NCBI GenBank assembly: GCA_964607575.1
Contig: CAZSLS010000047.1
Coordinates: 1 to 36,076 of the forward strand
From: BS750m-G57 sp964607575
GTDB taxonomy: Bacteria > Planctomycetota > Phycisphaerae > SM23-33
Reading direction: 5' to 3'
Length of the DNA stretch: 36,076 nt
The position numbers were made by a program, and so were the translations under genes. This document shows positions 1-8,071 of the stretch, piece by piece. How positions within the stretch are numbered: position 1 is the first letter of the stretch; each line of letters starts with the position of its first letter. Under the pieces are notes generated by a model. It saw nothing but the letters and a program-made list of their open reading frames with translations. It was not told the DNA's origin and searched no databases.

Positions 1-53
1 AGAATACCGACCGGTGCGCGAAAATGCGCGCCAAAAGTCCGACAGACTCCTAG
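1..53. mobile_element. probable insertion-sequence end at window edge
   Basis: Read on the minus strand, ABC-transporter coding sequence runs normally up to a CTAG at 50-53 and then changes to GAGTCTGTCGGACTTTT, continuing to the window edge. The family expects the LSGGQ signature shortly after this point, but the translated edge (VCRTFGAHFRAPVGI) matches nothing in an ABC ATPase. A palindromic tetranucleotide at the junction followed by a sequence of terminal-repeat type suggests the tip of an IS, roughly in the style of IS1182-like elements. No transposase is in the window, so the family is a guess. An assembly chimera would look the same. Confidence 0.45.
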
Positions 54-479
54 TCCGACCAGGTCGGCAAGTTCCTCGGCGCGCCTGGTGGACCTGTCGG
101 CTTCGTAGCCCAGATAGTACAGGGGCAGTTCGATGTTCTCCTGTACCGTCAACTGCGGAATCAGGTTGAAACTCTGGAAGATGAATCCCAGGCGGCGGAG
201 GCGAAGTTCGCTTCGCTCGTCGTCATCGAGGTCCGACGCATCGTATCCGTCGAGCACGAATCGTCCAGCCGTGGGGTGGTCCAGGCAGCCCAGGATATTC
301 AGCATGGTGCTCTTGCCCGACCCGCTGGGCCCCATAATCGCCCAGAAGTCGCCCTTGGTAAACGAGATGGTGACCCCGTCCAGCGCGCGAACCTCCTCGG
401 AGCCCATGTGGTAGTATTTCTTGACGTTGTCGAGCGAGATCAACGCCGGCGAGGCGGTATTAGCTTGTGCGGTGCTCAT
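1..479 (-). CDS. MacB-type ABC transporter ATP-binding protein, partial and probably interrupted
   Basis: This is the ATPase of a MacB/LolD-type exporter, which would hydrolyse ATP at the inner membrane to drive a tripartite pump with the two genes before it. The start is the ATG at 479, whose first base lies in an ATGA overlap with the TGA of the membrane-fusion gene, indicating translational coupling. Visible motifs are Walker A (GPSGSGKST, about residues 45-53), the Q-loop region (GFIFQSFNLIPQLTVQENIELPL) and the helical-domain motif ADLVGLG. The LSGGQ signature, Walker B and H-loop are absent because family homology stops at nucleotide 53. The reading frame stays open to the edge, but that stretch looks like foreign DNA (see 1-53). 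Either the gene is disrupted or the contig end is chimeric. Confidence 0.85.
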   Translation of the reverse strand, partial: MSTAQANTASPALISLDNVKKYYHMGSEEVRALDGVTISFTKGDFWAIMGPSGSGKSTMLNILGCLDHPTAGRFVLDGYDASDLDDDERSELRLRRLGFIFQSFNLIPQLTVQENIELPLYYLGYEADRSTRRAEELADLVGLGVCRTFGAHFRAPVGI

Positions 480-2230
480 CGTCTCCGCCGACCTCCACCC
501 CTTCCCGCGCCGCTGCTAGTGTTCCGCGTTCTGCGTCCGCCCGCCGGCCTGGTCGTGGGCCTGGTTGCGGCGCGATTGGGCTTCCTGGTCTTCGGGCCCT
601 TTCCTGACGGACCGGTGGTAGTTTCATCAAACGGCGGAGCCAGGAGTACGTGCTCGCCGGCTTTCAACCCGCTCTTGATATGTACGAAGCGGTTGTTGTC
701 CATGCCCATATCGATTGCGCGGGGCTTCGGGCCGGAGGGGGTCTTAACGTAAACCGTAGGCTTGCCCCGGACCAGTTGAACCGATTGAATCGGAACGGAC
801 ACGACGTTGTCGTACCGGGCGACAATTATCTCGACCTTGCAACTGTAGCCCGGTCTGAGGTCCGGAGAAACATCGTTAATGTGAACTTCGGCGTTAAAGA
901 TTTTGATCGACTGAATCCAGTCGTGGTAGGGCAGCGGATCTATTTCGGCGAGCGTTGCCGGAAAGTGCTTGTTCTTTGTACCGGCGATGGTCACTTTGGC
1001 GGGAAGTCTCATCAGGCTCGCGTCTTTCGGGTCGGTCAGCATGGGTTCGCAGGCCTGGGGAATCTTGACGACGGCCATCATCTTCTGATCCTCGTTTGGC
1101 ATGTGGAACAGCTCCTGGCGTTCGCGAACGTTGGCGCCCTTTTTCAACTCCTCGGACCTTTCGCGATGCCGACGCGAGGTGGTTGTCGCATAGACCACCT
1201 GGCCCTTGACGGGGGCGTAGATCTTGCATTCCTTGATTTGGTCGGCGTACTTTTTCTGAAGGTCCAGGTGGCGTTTGTGCTCCGAAGTCGTAGCCGCGAC
1301 GTCGGCCTGGGCTTGGCGGATAGTGGCCGCCGCTTTGCGCTCGACCGGTTTGAGGGCGCGTTGAGCTTTGAGCAGACCGTTCTTCAGTTCCGCCAGTTTG
1401 CGGGCGTAGGTGTATTTTTCGAGTACCACCAGATCGCTCTTTGCACCGCTGACGCCGAGTTCGGCCTTCTTTTTCGCCAGTTCGTCGGCCTGCAGTTCGG
1501 TGCGGGTCAGGTAACCGTTCTTGGCGAGTTTAGCCGACCAGATAACGCGGTCCTGGGCGCGTTTCAACTCCTCCTCGGCGATTTTGATGGCTCCTTGGGC
1601 CTGGTGGTAGAGTTTCGGATACTCTCCTTCGTCGTCGGCTTGGGGAGGGTGTTCCTTCGAGTACTCCTTCAGCTTCCCGCCGAGATACTTTTTGAGGTCC
1701 AGTTTGGCGAGCATTATTGCGAGGTTCGCATCTTCGATGGCTGTCCGGGCGGTGTTCTTGACCACCACGAGATTCTCAGTTTCGCTTACAAGCAGGGCTT
1801 CGGATCTGATCACGACGATATCCTGGGCCTCCTTCTTTTGTACAAATCCGGTCGGGTCCATTTCGAGCAGCAGGTCGCCGGCTTTGACCTGCGAACCTTC
1901 GTCGATCAACCAGATCACCGTGGAGTATCCCTCGAGTTTGCTCTTGATGATGACCTTGTCGCGATGGTGGATCGTGCCCGATCGCCTGAGGCTGATGGTA
2001 AGCGGTCCTCGCTTCACTTCGTGCCACTTGCTGTCGTCAAGTTCGGTGTTCTCGGTCAAGAGACCTTGGATCCACCCGCCCTTATCTTTCGGAGCCAGGG
2101 CGCCCCATGCGAAGGTCGCGATCAACCCAGCGCATACTGCGGCGATAGTTATGTTTCGCCCCTTCTTGCTCTTGCGCTTTCGAAGGGGCGCTCCGGGCGC
2201 GCTGTCGAGTTTAGTCTGGTCGATATTCAC
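476..2230 (-). CDS. HlyD/MacA-family membrane fusion protein
   Basis: This is the periplasmic adaptor of a tripartite efflux system, joining the ABC pump to the outer-membrane factor. The chosen start is GTG at 2230, preceded by AAAGGA at good spacing and overlapping the upstream gene's stop by 20 bases. A longer frame reaches 2284 but runs deeper into the upstream gene. The 584-residue product has a basic N-terminus (RKRKSKKGR), one membrane anchor (ITIAAVCAGLIATFAWG), a lipoyl/barrel-sandwich half motif (VIWLIDEGSQVKAGDLLLEMD), a long charged coiled-coil hairpin rich in K, E and A, the second lipoyl half (IYAPVKGQVVYA), and a beta-barrel ending LRPGYSCKVEI. The C-terminal 40 or so residues are low-complexity T, R, P and G with a polyarginine end, unusual for the family. 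It sits between the outer-membrane factor and the MacB-type ATPase. Confidence 0.88.
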   Translation of the reverse strand: MNIDQTKLDSAPGAPLRKRKSKKGRNITIAAVCAGLIATFAWGALAPKDKGGWIQGLLTENTELDDSKWHEVKRGPLTISLRRSGTIHHRDKVIIKSKLEGYSTVIWLIDEGSQVKAGDLLLEMDPTGFVQKKEAQDIVVIRSEALLVSETENLVVVKNTARTAIEDANLAIMLAKLDLKKYLGGKLKEYSKEHPPQADDEGEYPKLYHQAQGAIKIAEEELKRAQDRVIWSAKLAKNGYLTRTELQADELAKKKAELGVSGAKSDLVVLEKYTYARKLAELKNGLLKAQRALKPVERKAAATIRQAQADVAATTSEHKRHLDLQKKYADQIKECKIYAPVKGQVVYATTTSRRHRERSEELKKGANVRERQELFHMPNEDQKMMAVVKIPQACEPMLTDPKDASLMRLPAKVTIAGTKNKHFPATLAEIDPLPYHDWIQSIKIFNAEVHINDVSPDLRPGYSCKVEIIVARYDNVVSVPIQSVQLVRGKPTVYVKTPSGPKPRAIDMGMDNNRFVHIKSGLKAGEHVLLAPPFDETTTGPSGKGPKTRKPNRAATRPTTRPAGGRRTRNTSSGAGRGGGRRRR

Positions 2231-4037
2231 GCCACAGTCCTTTCTCGTCGACCTCCAGTACGCCCATGTCGCGTTGGAGTTCAAGCTCGGCTATTCGGTA
2301 ATTCACCAATGCCGCCGTCAGCGCGTCCTGTGCCTGCACGAGCGCCTCCTGGGCCTCGAGCACGTCGCGGATTTCGGCCCGCCCGGCCTCGAGGAACAGT
2401 TCGGTGCTCTTGACGCGAGTTGTCGCCAGGTCCACCGCGCTGGACTGGATCACGAACGTTTGGCGCGTCTGTGCCAGCGTCCGCAGCGCGCCTCGGATGG
2501 CGAGCTTGATATTGTCCTCAAGCGCCTGGACCGCGCGTGTGACCTGCTCCAGCGTGATGTACGACGTTCGGTATGCGTTGCGTTCAGCCGTTCGCTCCCA
2601 TGGAAGCCCCGACGTTACGGTGGCTGAATAAACGCCCTTCTCCGGACGCAACTTCGCGTTGTCCAATCCGCCGGAAGCGACGCCTCGCTCGGCGCCCATC
2701 ACCATCCCGCCGGTCAGCGTGAGGTCGGCTTTCAGACCGTCGGCGGCGACCACCACGCTTCGCTGCGCGTCAATGACGCGTCCCTGAGCGGTTCGGAGGT
2801 CCAGGCGGTTGCTCAGCGCCAGCTTGACGGCCTTGAGTATGGGCAGTTCCAGCTTTCCGGGTTTTGCTGACTTTTCGTCCGCGGCGTCAGCTTTTTCTTC
2901 CATCGCCGCCCTGGCCTGGTCGACCAGTGCGGTCAACTCTTTTCGGTCGAGTACGATTCTCGCGTCGGTTGGCAGGCCTAGAGTTATCTTCAGCGCGTCC
3001 AGCCCGTCGCGGTATCTATCGCGTGTGGTGATCGCTCGCTGGCGGGCGCGGAGTTCGTCTTGCTGGGCCTGGTTGACTTGTGTTTTGGGCAGGCGTCCTG
3101 CCTCTCCCAGGCGGGCGGACCGTTCGGCGGCTTTGGTCAGACGCTGGAGATTCTCGGCGGCGTTTTTGATCTGGTCGGCCTGCTGGAGTACGCCGAGATA
3201 ATCGGTCGCCACCTGCACCGCGAGCGTGCGTTTGTGACGCTCCAGTGCGTGCAGCGAGTAGATAACGTCCCGCTGTGCCTGCGTGAGATCTTCGGTGACG
3301 ATATGCCTGCCCGCCCCGCGGAGCAACGGTACGGAGACTGACGCGTCGGCGAAGATGCCCGTCGAGGAACCGTATCCGCGCGTCAGCAGCCTGACCAGGT
3401 CAACGCCGATTCGACCTGTAAGCGCCGCGCCACTGCGGAATCGGCGGGACCACGATGGCGAGGCGGATCCTTTGGCCCCTCCGACGGGGCTGGCTCCGCT
3501 TTCGTCATGCGACAGCTCGCCGCTGAGCAGACCGACGTAGGTGTTGCGGAACTCCTGGCTCTCGAGGTCCAGGTCCAGGGCGGTGGTGAATACGGTTTCT
3601 TTGGCTAGCTGGTATCCGCGGTTGTTTTGAGCGGCGATCTGGAGGGCCTGCAGCAGTGTGATCTGCACGTCTGATCCGAGCGCAGGCGCTGGTACGGGCG
3701 ACTTGTCCGTCGCGGGGGTCCCGCGCTTGCCCGGCCAATGGGGCACGGGTTTCAGTTGGTCGGTGCCCAGCGAAGACGGTCCGGCGACCGGTAGGCCCTG
3801 AGCCTCCAGCAGGCGCCGGCGCAGCACGTCGGCGGGCGTATCGATGCTGAAGCCCTCCCTGCGTCCGATGGCTGCGAGCTGATTGGCCTTGATAATGTCG
3901 GTAGCAACGTCGTCGGCCTCCAGGCGCCAGGTCCAGGGCGATTTGCATCCGACCGAGGCCAGGCACGCCAGCACGACCACTCCCATCGCCAGGGCTCTGC
4001 CCGGGTTGCGACGCGGCTCGATCTGTCTGTCGCCCAT
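2211..4037 (-). CDS. TolC-like outer membrane efflux protein
   Basis: This is the outer-membrane channel component of the efflux system. The product is about 608 residues. The start chosen is the ATG at 4037, which has AAGAG six bases upstream; an ATG at 4043 has no usable spacing and the frame opens further to 4154. A signal with a lipobox-like end (VLACLASVGC) suggests a lipidated mature N-terminus, as in OprM-type proteins. Two outer-membrane-efflux repeats are recognisable by long alternating helices, for example LTQAQRDVIYSLHALERHK and, in the C-terminal half, TRVKSTELFLEAGRAEIRDVLEAQEALVQAQDAL. It is the first gene of the three-gene minus-strand operon and overlaps the next by 20 bases. 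The substrate cannot be inferred. Confidence 0.87.
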   Translation of the reverse strand: MGDRQIEPRRNPGRALAMGVVVLACLASVGCKSPWTWRLEADDVATDIIKANQLAAIGRREGFSIDTPADVLRRRLLEAQGLPVAGPSSLGTDQLKPVPHWPGKRGTPATDKSPVPAPALGSDVQITLLQALQIAAQNNRGYQLAKETVFTTALDLDLESQEFRNTYVGLLSGELSHDESGASPVGGAKGSASPSWSRRFRSGAALTGRIGVDLVRLLTRGYGSSTGIFADASVSVPLLRGAGRHIVTEDLTQAQRDVIYSLHALERHKRTLAVQVATDYLGVLQQADQIKNAAENLQRLTKAAERSARLGEAGRLPKTQVNQAQQDELRARQRAITTRDRYRDGLDALKITLGLPTDARIVLDRKELTALVDQARAAMEEKADAADEKSAKPGKLELPILKAVKLALSNRLDLRTAQGRVIDAQRSVVVAADGLKADLTLTGGMVMGAERGVASGGLDNAKLRPEKGVYSATVTSGLPWERTAERNAYRTSYITLEQVTRAVQALEDNIKLAIRGALRTLAQTRQTFVIQSSAVDLATTRVKSTELFLEAGRAEIRDVLEAQEALVQAQDALTAALVNYRIAELELQRDMGVLEVDEKGLWREYRPD

Positions 4038-4166
4038 GCTCATCTCTTTGCGTTTCTGTGAGGTTTCTCTCGCCTCAAGAAAACTCAGCGAATCATGAAG
4101 ATTCGCCTCCGTTTCTTGTCCCTTTCGATATATAGAATACCTTGCTCCAGACAATGAAGCAATCTT

Positions 4167-4283
4167 TCAACGGACTCCCGGGGCGCACCGAAACGCGATC
4201 TGCTTCCCGCCCTCCAGATATCTGTTGAACCAGGCGATCTCGAACTTCATTACGGTGTCCAGGAGTTTACCGATGCTGATAAG
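4167..4283 (-). pseudogene. possible C-terminal remnant of an alpha/beta-hydrolase-type esterase
   Basis: Between the glycosidase and the efflux operon a 38-codon open stretch, closed upstream by TGA at 4286-4284 and ending in TGA at 4169-4167, reads KLLDTVMKFEIAWFNRYL followed by EGGKQIAFR. An 'IAWFxRYL' ending is typical of the last helix of dienelactone-hydrolase or acetyl-esterase-like proteins. There is no start codon with a ribosome-binding site and no upstream body of such a gene. I read it as a decayed fragment. It may be chance. Confidence 0.3.
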
Positions 4284-4332
4284 TCAGTCCTGCCCGCTTT
4301 TTCTCCAGGATCAGGTGCAGGAAACGGCGCCG

Positions 4333-5424
4333 CTACTTCTTGGCTCCTGCATCCTTGGCGAATTTGAAGTTCTTTATGAGTTCGATTTCTTTTGGATCGT
4401 AGGGCTTTCCGTCCGGCCAGAGCATGTCCCAGTGCCAGTGGTCTTTGATGGTCAGGCCCTTCTTGCCCCATGGCAGATACGTCTGCTGCTTTCCGGCGAC
4501 CAGGCCCCAGTTCCACCAGCTCACCTTGTACTTGGCGAATACCGGCAGGACGGATGGGTAGTCATGCCCTTTGATGCGGCGTAGTGTTTCAGTACACAGC
4601 AACGGTCGCCCGTACTTCTGGTAGAGCTTGGTTGTTTTTTCCACGCCGGCGGCGCTGCTGTAGGCGTGGAAGCTGACCACGTCGGAAAGCTCGACGAGTT
4701 TCTTGGACATATCGCTGCCGTGTCCTCGCCACGGTCCGATCGTAAGCGGCGCTGAGGGCTTCATCTCCCGGGCCCATTTGAACGTTGCTTCGCAAAGAGG
4801 CAGGCTCCGATTGCCCAGTCCGCCGTTGCCCGGCTCGTTGTACAGGTCCCAGACCAGTACGCGCTTGTCTTTGGCAAACTTCCCGACGACGGCCTTGACG
4901 TACTTTTCCAGGAGCGGCCAGGCCTTCTTGTCGGTGACTTTCGCCGGGGTGGGGCTCGGGACCCAGCGACTATTGTGTACGCCGGGCTTTGGCTTGGGCT
5001 GCTTTCCGACTATCGGCTTGGCGCGCGCGAAGTTCACGTCGTCGAACAGGCAGAACAGCACTCCGATCTTGTGTTTTGCGGCGATGGCGAGGAACTCATC
5101 GAGGCGTTTCAGCAGGCCTTCGGAATCGACCTCCCAAACTTCAAACGACACGTTGCAGCGAACGGAGTTGTATCCGGACTTGTGGGCCCAACCCAACTCG
5201 CGATCGATGGTTTTCGGGTCGAAAGTCTCCTTCTGCCACCATTCGAGCATGTTTACCGCACTGCTCGGTACATAGTTCACCCCTTTTATCGGACCGACCT
5301 TGTTGTACCACTCCCACGCTTTCTCCTTCGACCAACGCTGCGATTGTCCCTCGGCCGCGCGGGCGGAAAAAACCATCACGAGACAACCAGTCAGGAGTAT
5401 TGATACCAGTAGAGTACGTTTCAT
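4333..5424 (-). CDS. secreted clan GH-A glycoside hydrolase (GH5-like)
   Basis: This is a predicted exported retaining glycosidase with a TIM-barrel fold. The 363-residue product starts with a signal peptide (MKRTLLVSILLTGCLVMVFSARA). The clan GH-A pattern is clear: NVRC-type strand (YNSVRCNVSFEVW), the acid/base motif DLYNEPGN with Glu197, FHAYSS after strand 6, and the nucleophile region LLCTETLRR with Glu279. Its length is typical of a single-domain GH5 or related family; the exact family and substrate are not determinable by eye. It lies 16 bases downstream of the HzsA-related gene on the same strand, so the two are likely co-transcribed. Its signal-peptide DNA is almost identical to that gene's (see findings). 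Confidence 0.82.
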   Translation of the reverse strand: MKRTLLVSILLTGCLVMVFSARAAEGQSQRWSKEKAWEWYNKVGPIKGVNYVPSSAVNMLEWWQKETFDPKTIDRELGWAHKSGYNSVRCNVSFEVWEVDSEGLLKRLDEFLAIAAKHKIGVLFCLFDDVNFARAKPIVGKQPKPKPGVHNSRWVPSPTPAKVTDKKAWPLLEKYVKAVVGKFAKDKRVLVWDLYNEPGNGGLGNRSLPLCEATFKWAREMKPSAPLTIGPWRGHGSDMSKKLVELSDVVSFHAYSSAAGVEKTTKLYQKYGRPLLCTETLRRIKGHDYPSVLPVFAKYKVSWWNWGLVAGKQQTYLPWGKKGLTIKDHWHWDMLWPDGKPYDPKEIELIKNFKFAKDAGAKK

Positions 5425-5440
5425 TACTTGTCCTTACTAT

Positions 5441-7864
5441 CTATTGTTTCATGGGTTTGGGTTTGTAGTGAAGCGATTTCCAGTAGGCGCGGTCGGTCTT
5501 GAACATATCCTCGTACCCGCCCCATTTGTAGACGGGCGGCAGGATGCCCCACGACTTCATTTCCCTGATATAGGCCGGATGCGGCTCGAACCCGGGCATG
5601 TCGTAACGCTTGTTGTTCTGCAATTGTGCGGCGAGTTTTTTTGCTTCCGCGAGTATCTTCACATAGCCCGGATCGTCGGCGCTGCTGAAAACAGGCGGAC
5701 CGCTCTTGATACTCTTACCACTCTTGTCTTTCTTCTTGCTGCAGAGATCCCATCCCCCGGCGGCCTTCGACAATGACGCCAGCAGGACAACTGATTTGGC
5801 GGGGTGGTCGAGGTTGTAGAACCAGTGTGTTCGGGGATCGTCCTTCGATCTCGGAAATCCTCTCTTATGGCACGATGCGCACTTGCGCTTATGCACATCG
5901 TTTGGAACGACCTGCCGGGGGAAGATGAACCCCTTACCGAGTGCGGCGTAGGTTCCGGCGAATGTCCCCGCGCTTTCGATCCAGTAGCGGATCATGTCTT
6001 TTTCGTGTGCGGAAACTTTTACCTTGTAGTGTTTACCGTCCAGCATCTTCATCAGGGGGCTGGCTGATGTGCCTATCGTACGCGGCGCCCTGTTGCCGCT
6101 GCCGTTGAATCCGTCGGCCACCTGCTTCTTCGCTCGCAATGCGGCGTAACTCTGGTTGTAGAATATACCGCGGTCGCCGCTCAGCATAACCCCGCCGGCG
6201 TAGGGGCCTCCCTGTTTTGTCTTCTCGTATCCGTGACAGTTCACACAATGCTTGTTCAGAATTGGCTGGATGTCGCGCGGGTAGTCAAATACGTGAGGAA
6301 TGCCTTTGATCGGCTGGATTATGCTGGGAGGGCGTTTTGCGGCCAACAGATTTCGGGTAACCGGAGGCGTGCCGACTCTCTCTTCGTGGCAGCCGACGCA
6401 ACTGACGGATTCACCCGGCTGGACCGTCATGAAACTCTGCATGCGTTTGACTGACAGATTGTTCTCGTCCATCGCTATGAAGAATATCGGACGCAGAGCC
6501 GGCGCCTTGAAATGCGCCGAACCGTCGGTCTCGATCGGAACGGAACCTATCACCCGCTCCAGTGAGAACGAACCGCCCCTTCCCCCGTCAAACGACACCA
6601 TCTGCTGCCAGTCCCGGTTCGGTTTGACGGGCATGTGCATTACTTCCATGACCAGGAGCGTTTTGATGTCGCCTCGCTTGACGCCCTTCATGTTCCGTCC
6701 AACGTAGACGTCCTGCAGGACGATCGTCCCGGTGGACTTGGTCAGATCGATGCGCGAGGGGATCAAGCGTTCTTTGGTGCGTTTCCGAATCGGGCGCGGT
6801 TCGTGGACCCACATGTTGGCTTTGATCTGCTCGGGCGTAAGTTTGAACAGGGGGGTGCTTTTCCCGTCGTCGGCAAGCAGACTGATCTGGTGATGGCCCG
6901 GTCCGGCTACGAGAAAAGTCTTTTCGCTCAGAGGGTGCGGGTCCCGCCATTGGGCCTTGGGCGTGATGCGGCGGACATTGGTCTTGCGGTCCGGTCCGTC
7001 TCTCGCGTCGATTACGTCGACATACCCCTCGTGTTCGCGCCGCCCGTGGCCGGGGGAGTGGATCATCACCACCTTGGGCGATTCGGGTATCGGTTTTGCG
7101 TCGAGGAATGCGCCTCCTCCGTGCATATTGCCGAAGTAGACGGTCTGGCCGGTCCCGTCGGGATTGGTCGTCCACAAGTGGTGGTACTGGACCTGGGATC
7201 GGTCAACGTACTCCCACCGCTGGTACAGGATGCGCCCGTCGGGCAGGACCCAGGGAGTGTTTTCGTGCTCGATGTTCGCCGACAACCGACGCATGTTTTT
7301 CCCGTCACCGTCACAGCGATACAGGACCGCTACCCTCGTGTAGTAGCACGGGACATTACAGTTGACCCGGCTGGAGCAGAATATGATTCCGCCGTCAGGC
7401 AGATAAGCCGGTTCGAAATCATCGTACGGTCCGTCGGTCAGTTTGTTCAGCCCGGAACCATCGGTGTTGATTTCGTACAGGTGATAGTAAGGTTGTCCAC
7501 CTTTGCGATATGAAAACAGGATCTTCTTCCCGTCGTAGTGCATCTGCGGGTCCCGCACGCCGCCTTTGGGATCGTCCACCAGCATCCGCAACTTGGAGGT
7601 CTTCACGTTCAACGCACACATGCGCCCGCCGTCGCCATAGAGTATTCGCTTTGGGTCCTCGCAGCGATGGCTGAAATTCGCGTACCAGTGTCCGTCCTTT
7701 CCCGGTTGGCGGATGGTAAACACAATCTCGTCAAAATCCAGCTTACCAATCTGCTCCTTCAGGGACTTCTGCGTTCGCCGCGATTGTTCTCCGGACGCGC
7801 GGGCGGAAAAGACCATCACAAGACAACCCGCCAGGAGTATTGATATCAGTAGAGTACGTTTCAT
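5441..7864 (-). CDS. HzsA-related multihaem protein with N-terminal beta-propeller (paralogue 1)
   Basis: This is a secreted c-type cytochrome related in domain layout to the alpha subunit of anammox hydrazine synthase. The 807-residue product has a signal peptide (residues 1-23). A TolB/PD40-like propeller follows (ILFSYRKGGQPYYHLYEIN, YLPDGGIIFCSSRVN), then a middle domain and CxxCH haem motifs at 489-493 (CVGCH), 540-544 (CVNCH) and 662-666 (CASCH). Members occur widely in planctomycetes that do not perform anammox, so hydrazine synthesis is not implied. The neighbouring glycosidase suggests a link to polysaccharide breakdown, which is inference. It is first in a two-gene minus-strand operon with a recognisable promoter at 7909-7937. 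Two other paralogues lie at 20038 and 32106. Confidence 0.85.
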   Translation of the reverse strand: MKRTLLISILLAGCLVMVFSARASGEQSRRTQKSLKEQIGKLDFDEIVFTIRQPGKDGHWYANFSHRCEDPKRILYGDGGRMCALNVKTSKLRMLVDDPKGGVRDPQMHYDGKKILFSYRKGGQPYYHLYEINTDGSGLNKLTDGPYDDFEPAYLPDGGIIFCSSRVNCNVPCYYTRVAVLYRCDGDGKNMRRLSANIEHENTPWVLPDGRILYQRWEYVDRSQVQYHHLWTTNPDGTGQTVYFGNMHGGGAFLDAKPIPESPKVVMIHSPGHGRREHEGYVDVIDARDGPDRKTNVRRITPKAQWRDPHPLSEKTFLVAGPGHHQISLLADDGKSTPLFKLTPEQIKANMWVHEPRPIRKRTKERLIPSRIDLTKSTGTIVLQDVYVGRNMKGVKRGDIKTLLVMEVMHMPVKPNRDWQQMVSFDGGRGGSFSLERVIGSVPIETDGSAHFKAPALRPIFFIAMDENNLSVKRMQSFMTVQPGESVSCVGCHEERVGTPPVTRNLLAAKRPPSIIQPIKGIPHVFDYPRDIQPILNKHCVNCHGYEKTKQGGPYAGGVMLSGDRGIFYNQSYAALRAKKQVADGFNGSGNRAPRTIGTSASPLMKMLDGKHYKVKVSAHEKDMIRYWIESAGTFAGTYAALGKGFIFPRQVVPNDVHKRKCASCHKRGFPRSKDDPRTHWFYNLDHPAKSVVLLASLSKAAGGWDLCSKKKDKSGKSIKSGPPVFSSADDPGYVKILAEAKKLAAQLQNNKRYDMPGFEPHPAYIREMKSWGILPPVYKWGGYEDMFKTDRAYWKSLHYKPKPMKQ

Positions 7865-7906
7865 TATCCATCCTCTTCATTCACAACGACGCATGTTGCG
7901 TATCCT

Positions 7907-7920
7907 GCATGATATCATGC
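7907..7920. promoter_or_regulatory. 14-bp perfect palindrome overlapping the -10 element
   Basis: GCATGATATCATGC is an exact inverted repeat in the divergent intergenic region between the HzsA-related gene and the HEAT-repeat gene. It covers the -10 hexamer of the leftward promoter, where a repressor would block RNA polymerase. The operator role is inference from position. Confidence 0.4.
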
Positions 7921-7937
7921 GCGTGGCAGAGGGGCAA
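7909..7937 (-). promoter_or_regulatory. sigma70-type promoter for the HzsA-like/glycosidase operon
   Basis: On the minus strand TTGCCC (7937-7932), a 17-base spacer and TATCAT (7914-7909) precede the ATG at 7864 by about 45 bases. The -10 matches consensus at five of six positions and the -35 at four. Confidence 0.55.
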
Positions 7938-8071
7938 TCCCAGGATGAATGTAGCAGATACGCGGGAGAAAATCTCGCTTGCCCGCCCGAAAAGCACTGT
8001 AAAGTCTCCCGCCTGGAACGTCATTCAAGCAGAGACTTCCGCACGCGCCCGGATGGATCGGAGAAGAGATA

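Noticed and set aside
650..2413. 587-codon plus-strand frame antisense to the membrane-fusion gene
   Set aside because: The minus strand encodes a clear HlyD/MacA protein in an operon with overlapping stops and starts; the plus-strand frame has no recognisable domain and is a by-product of GC-rich codon use.
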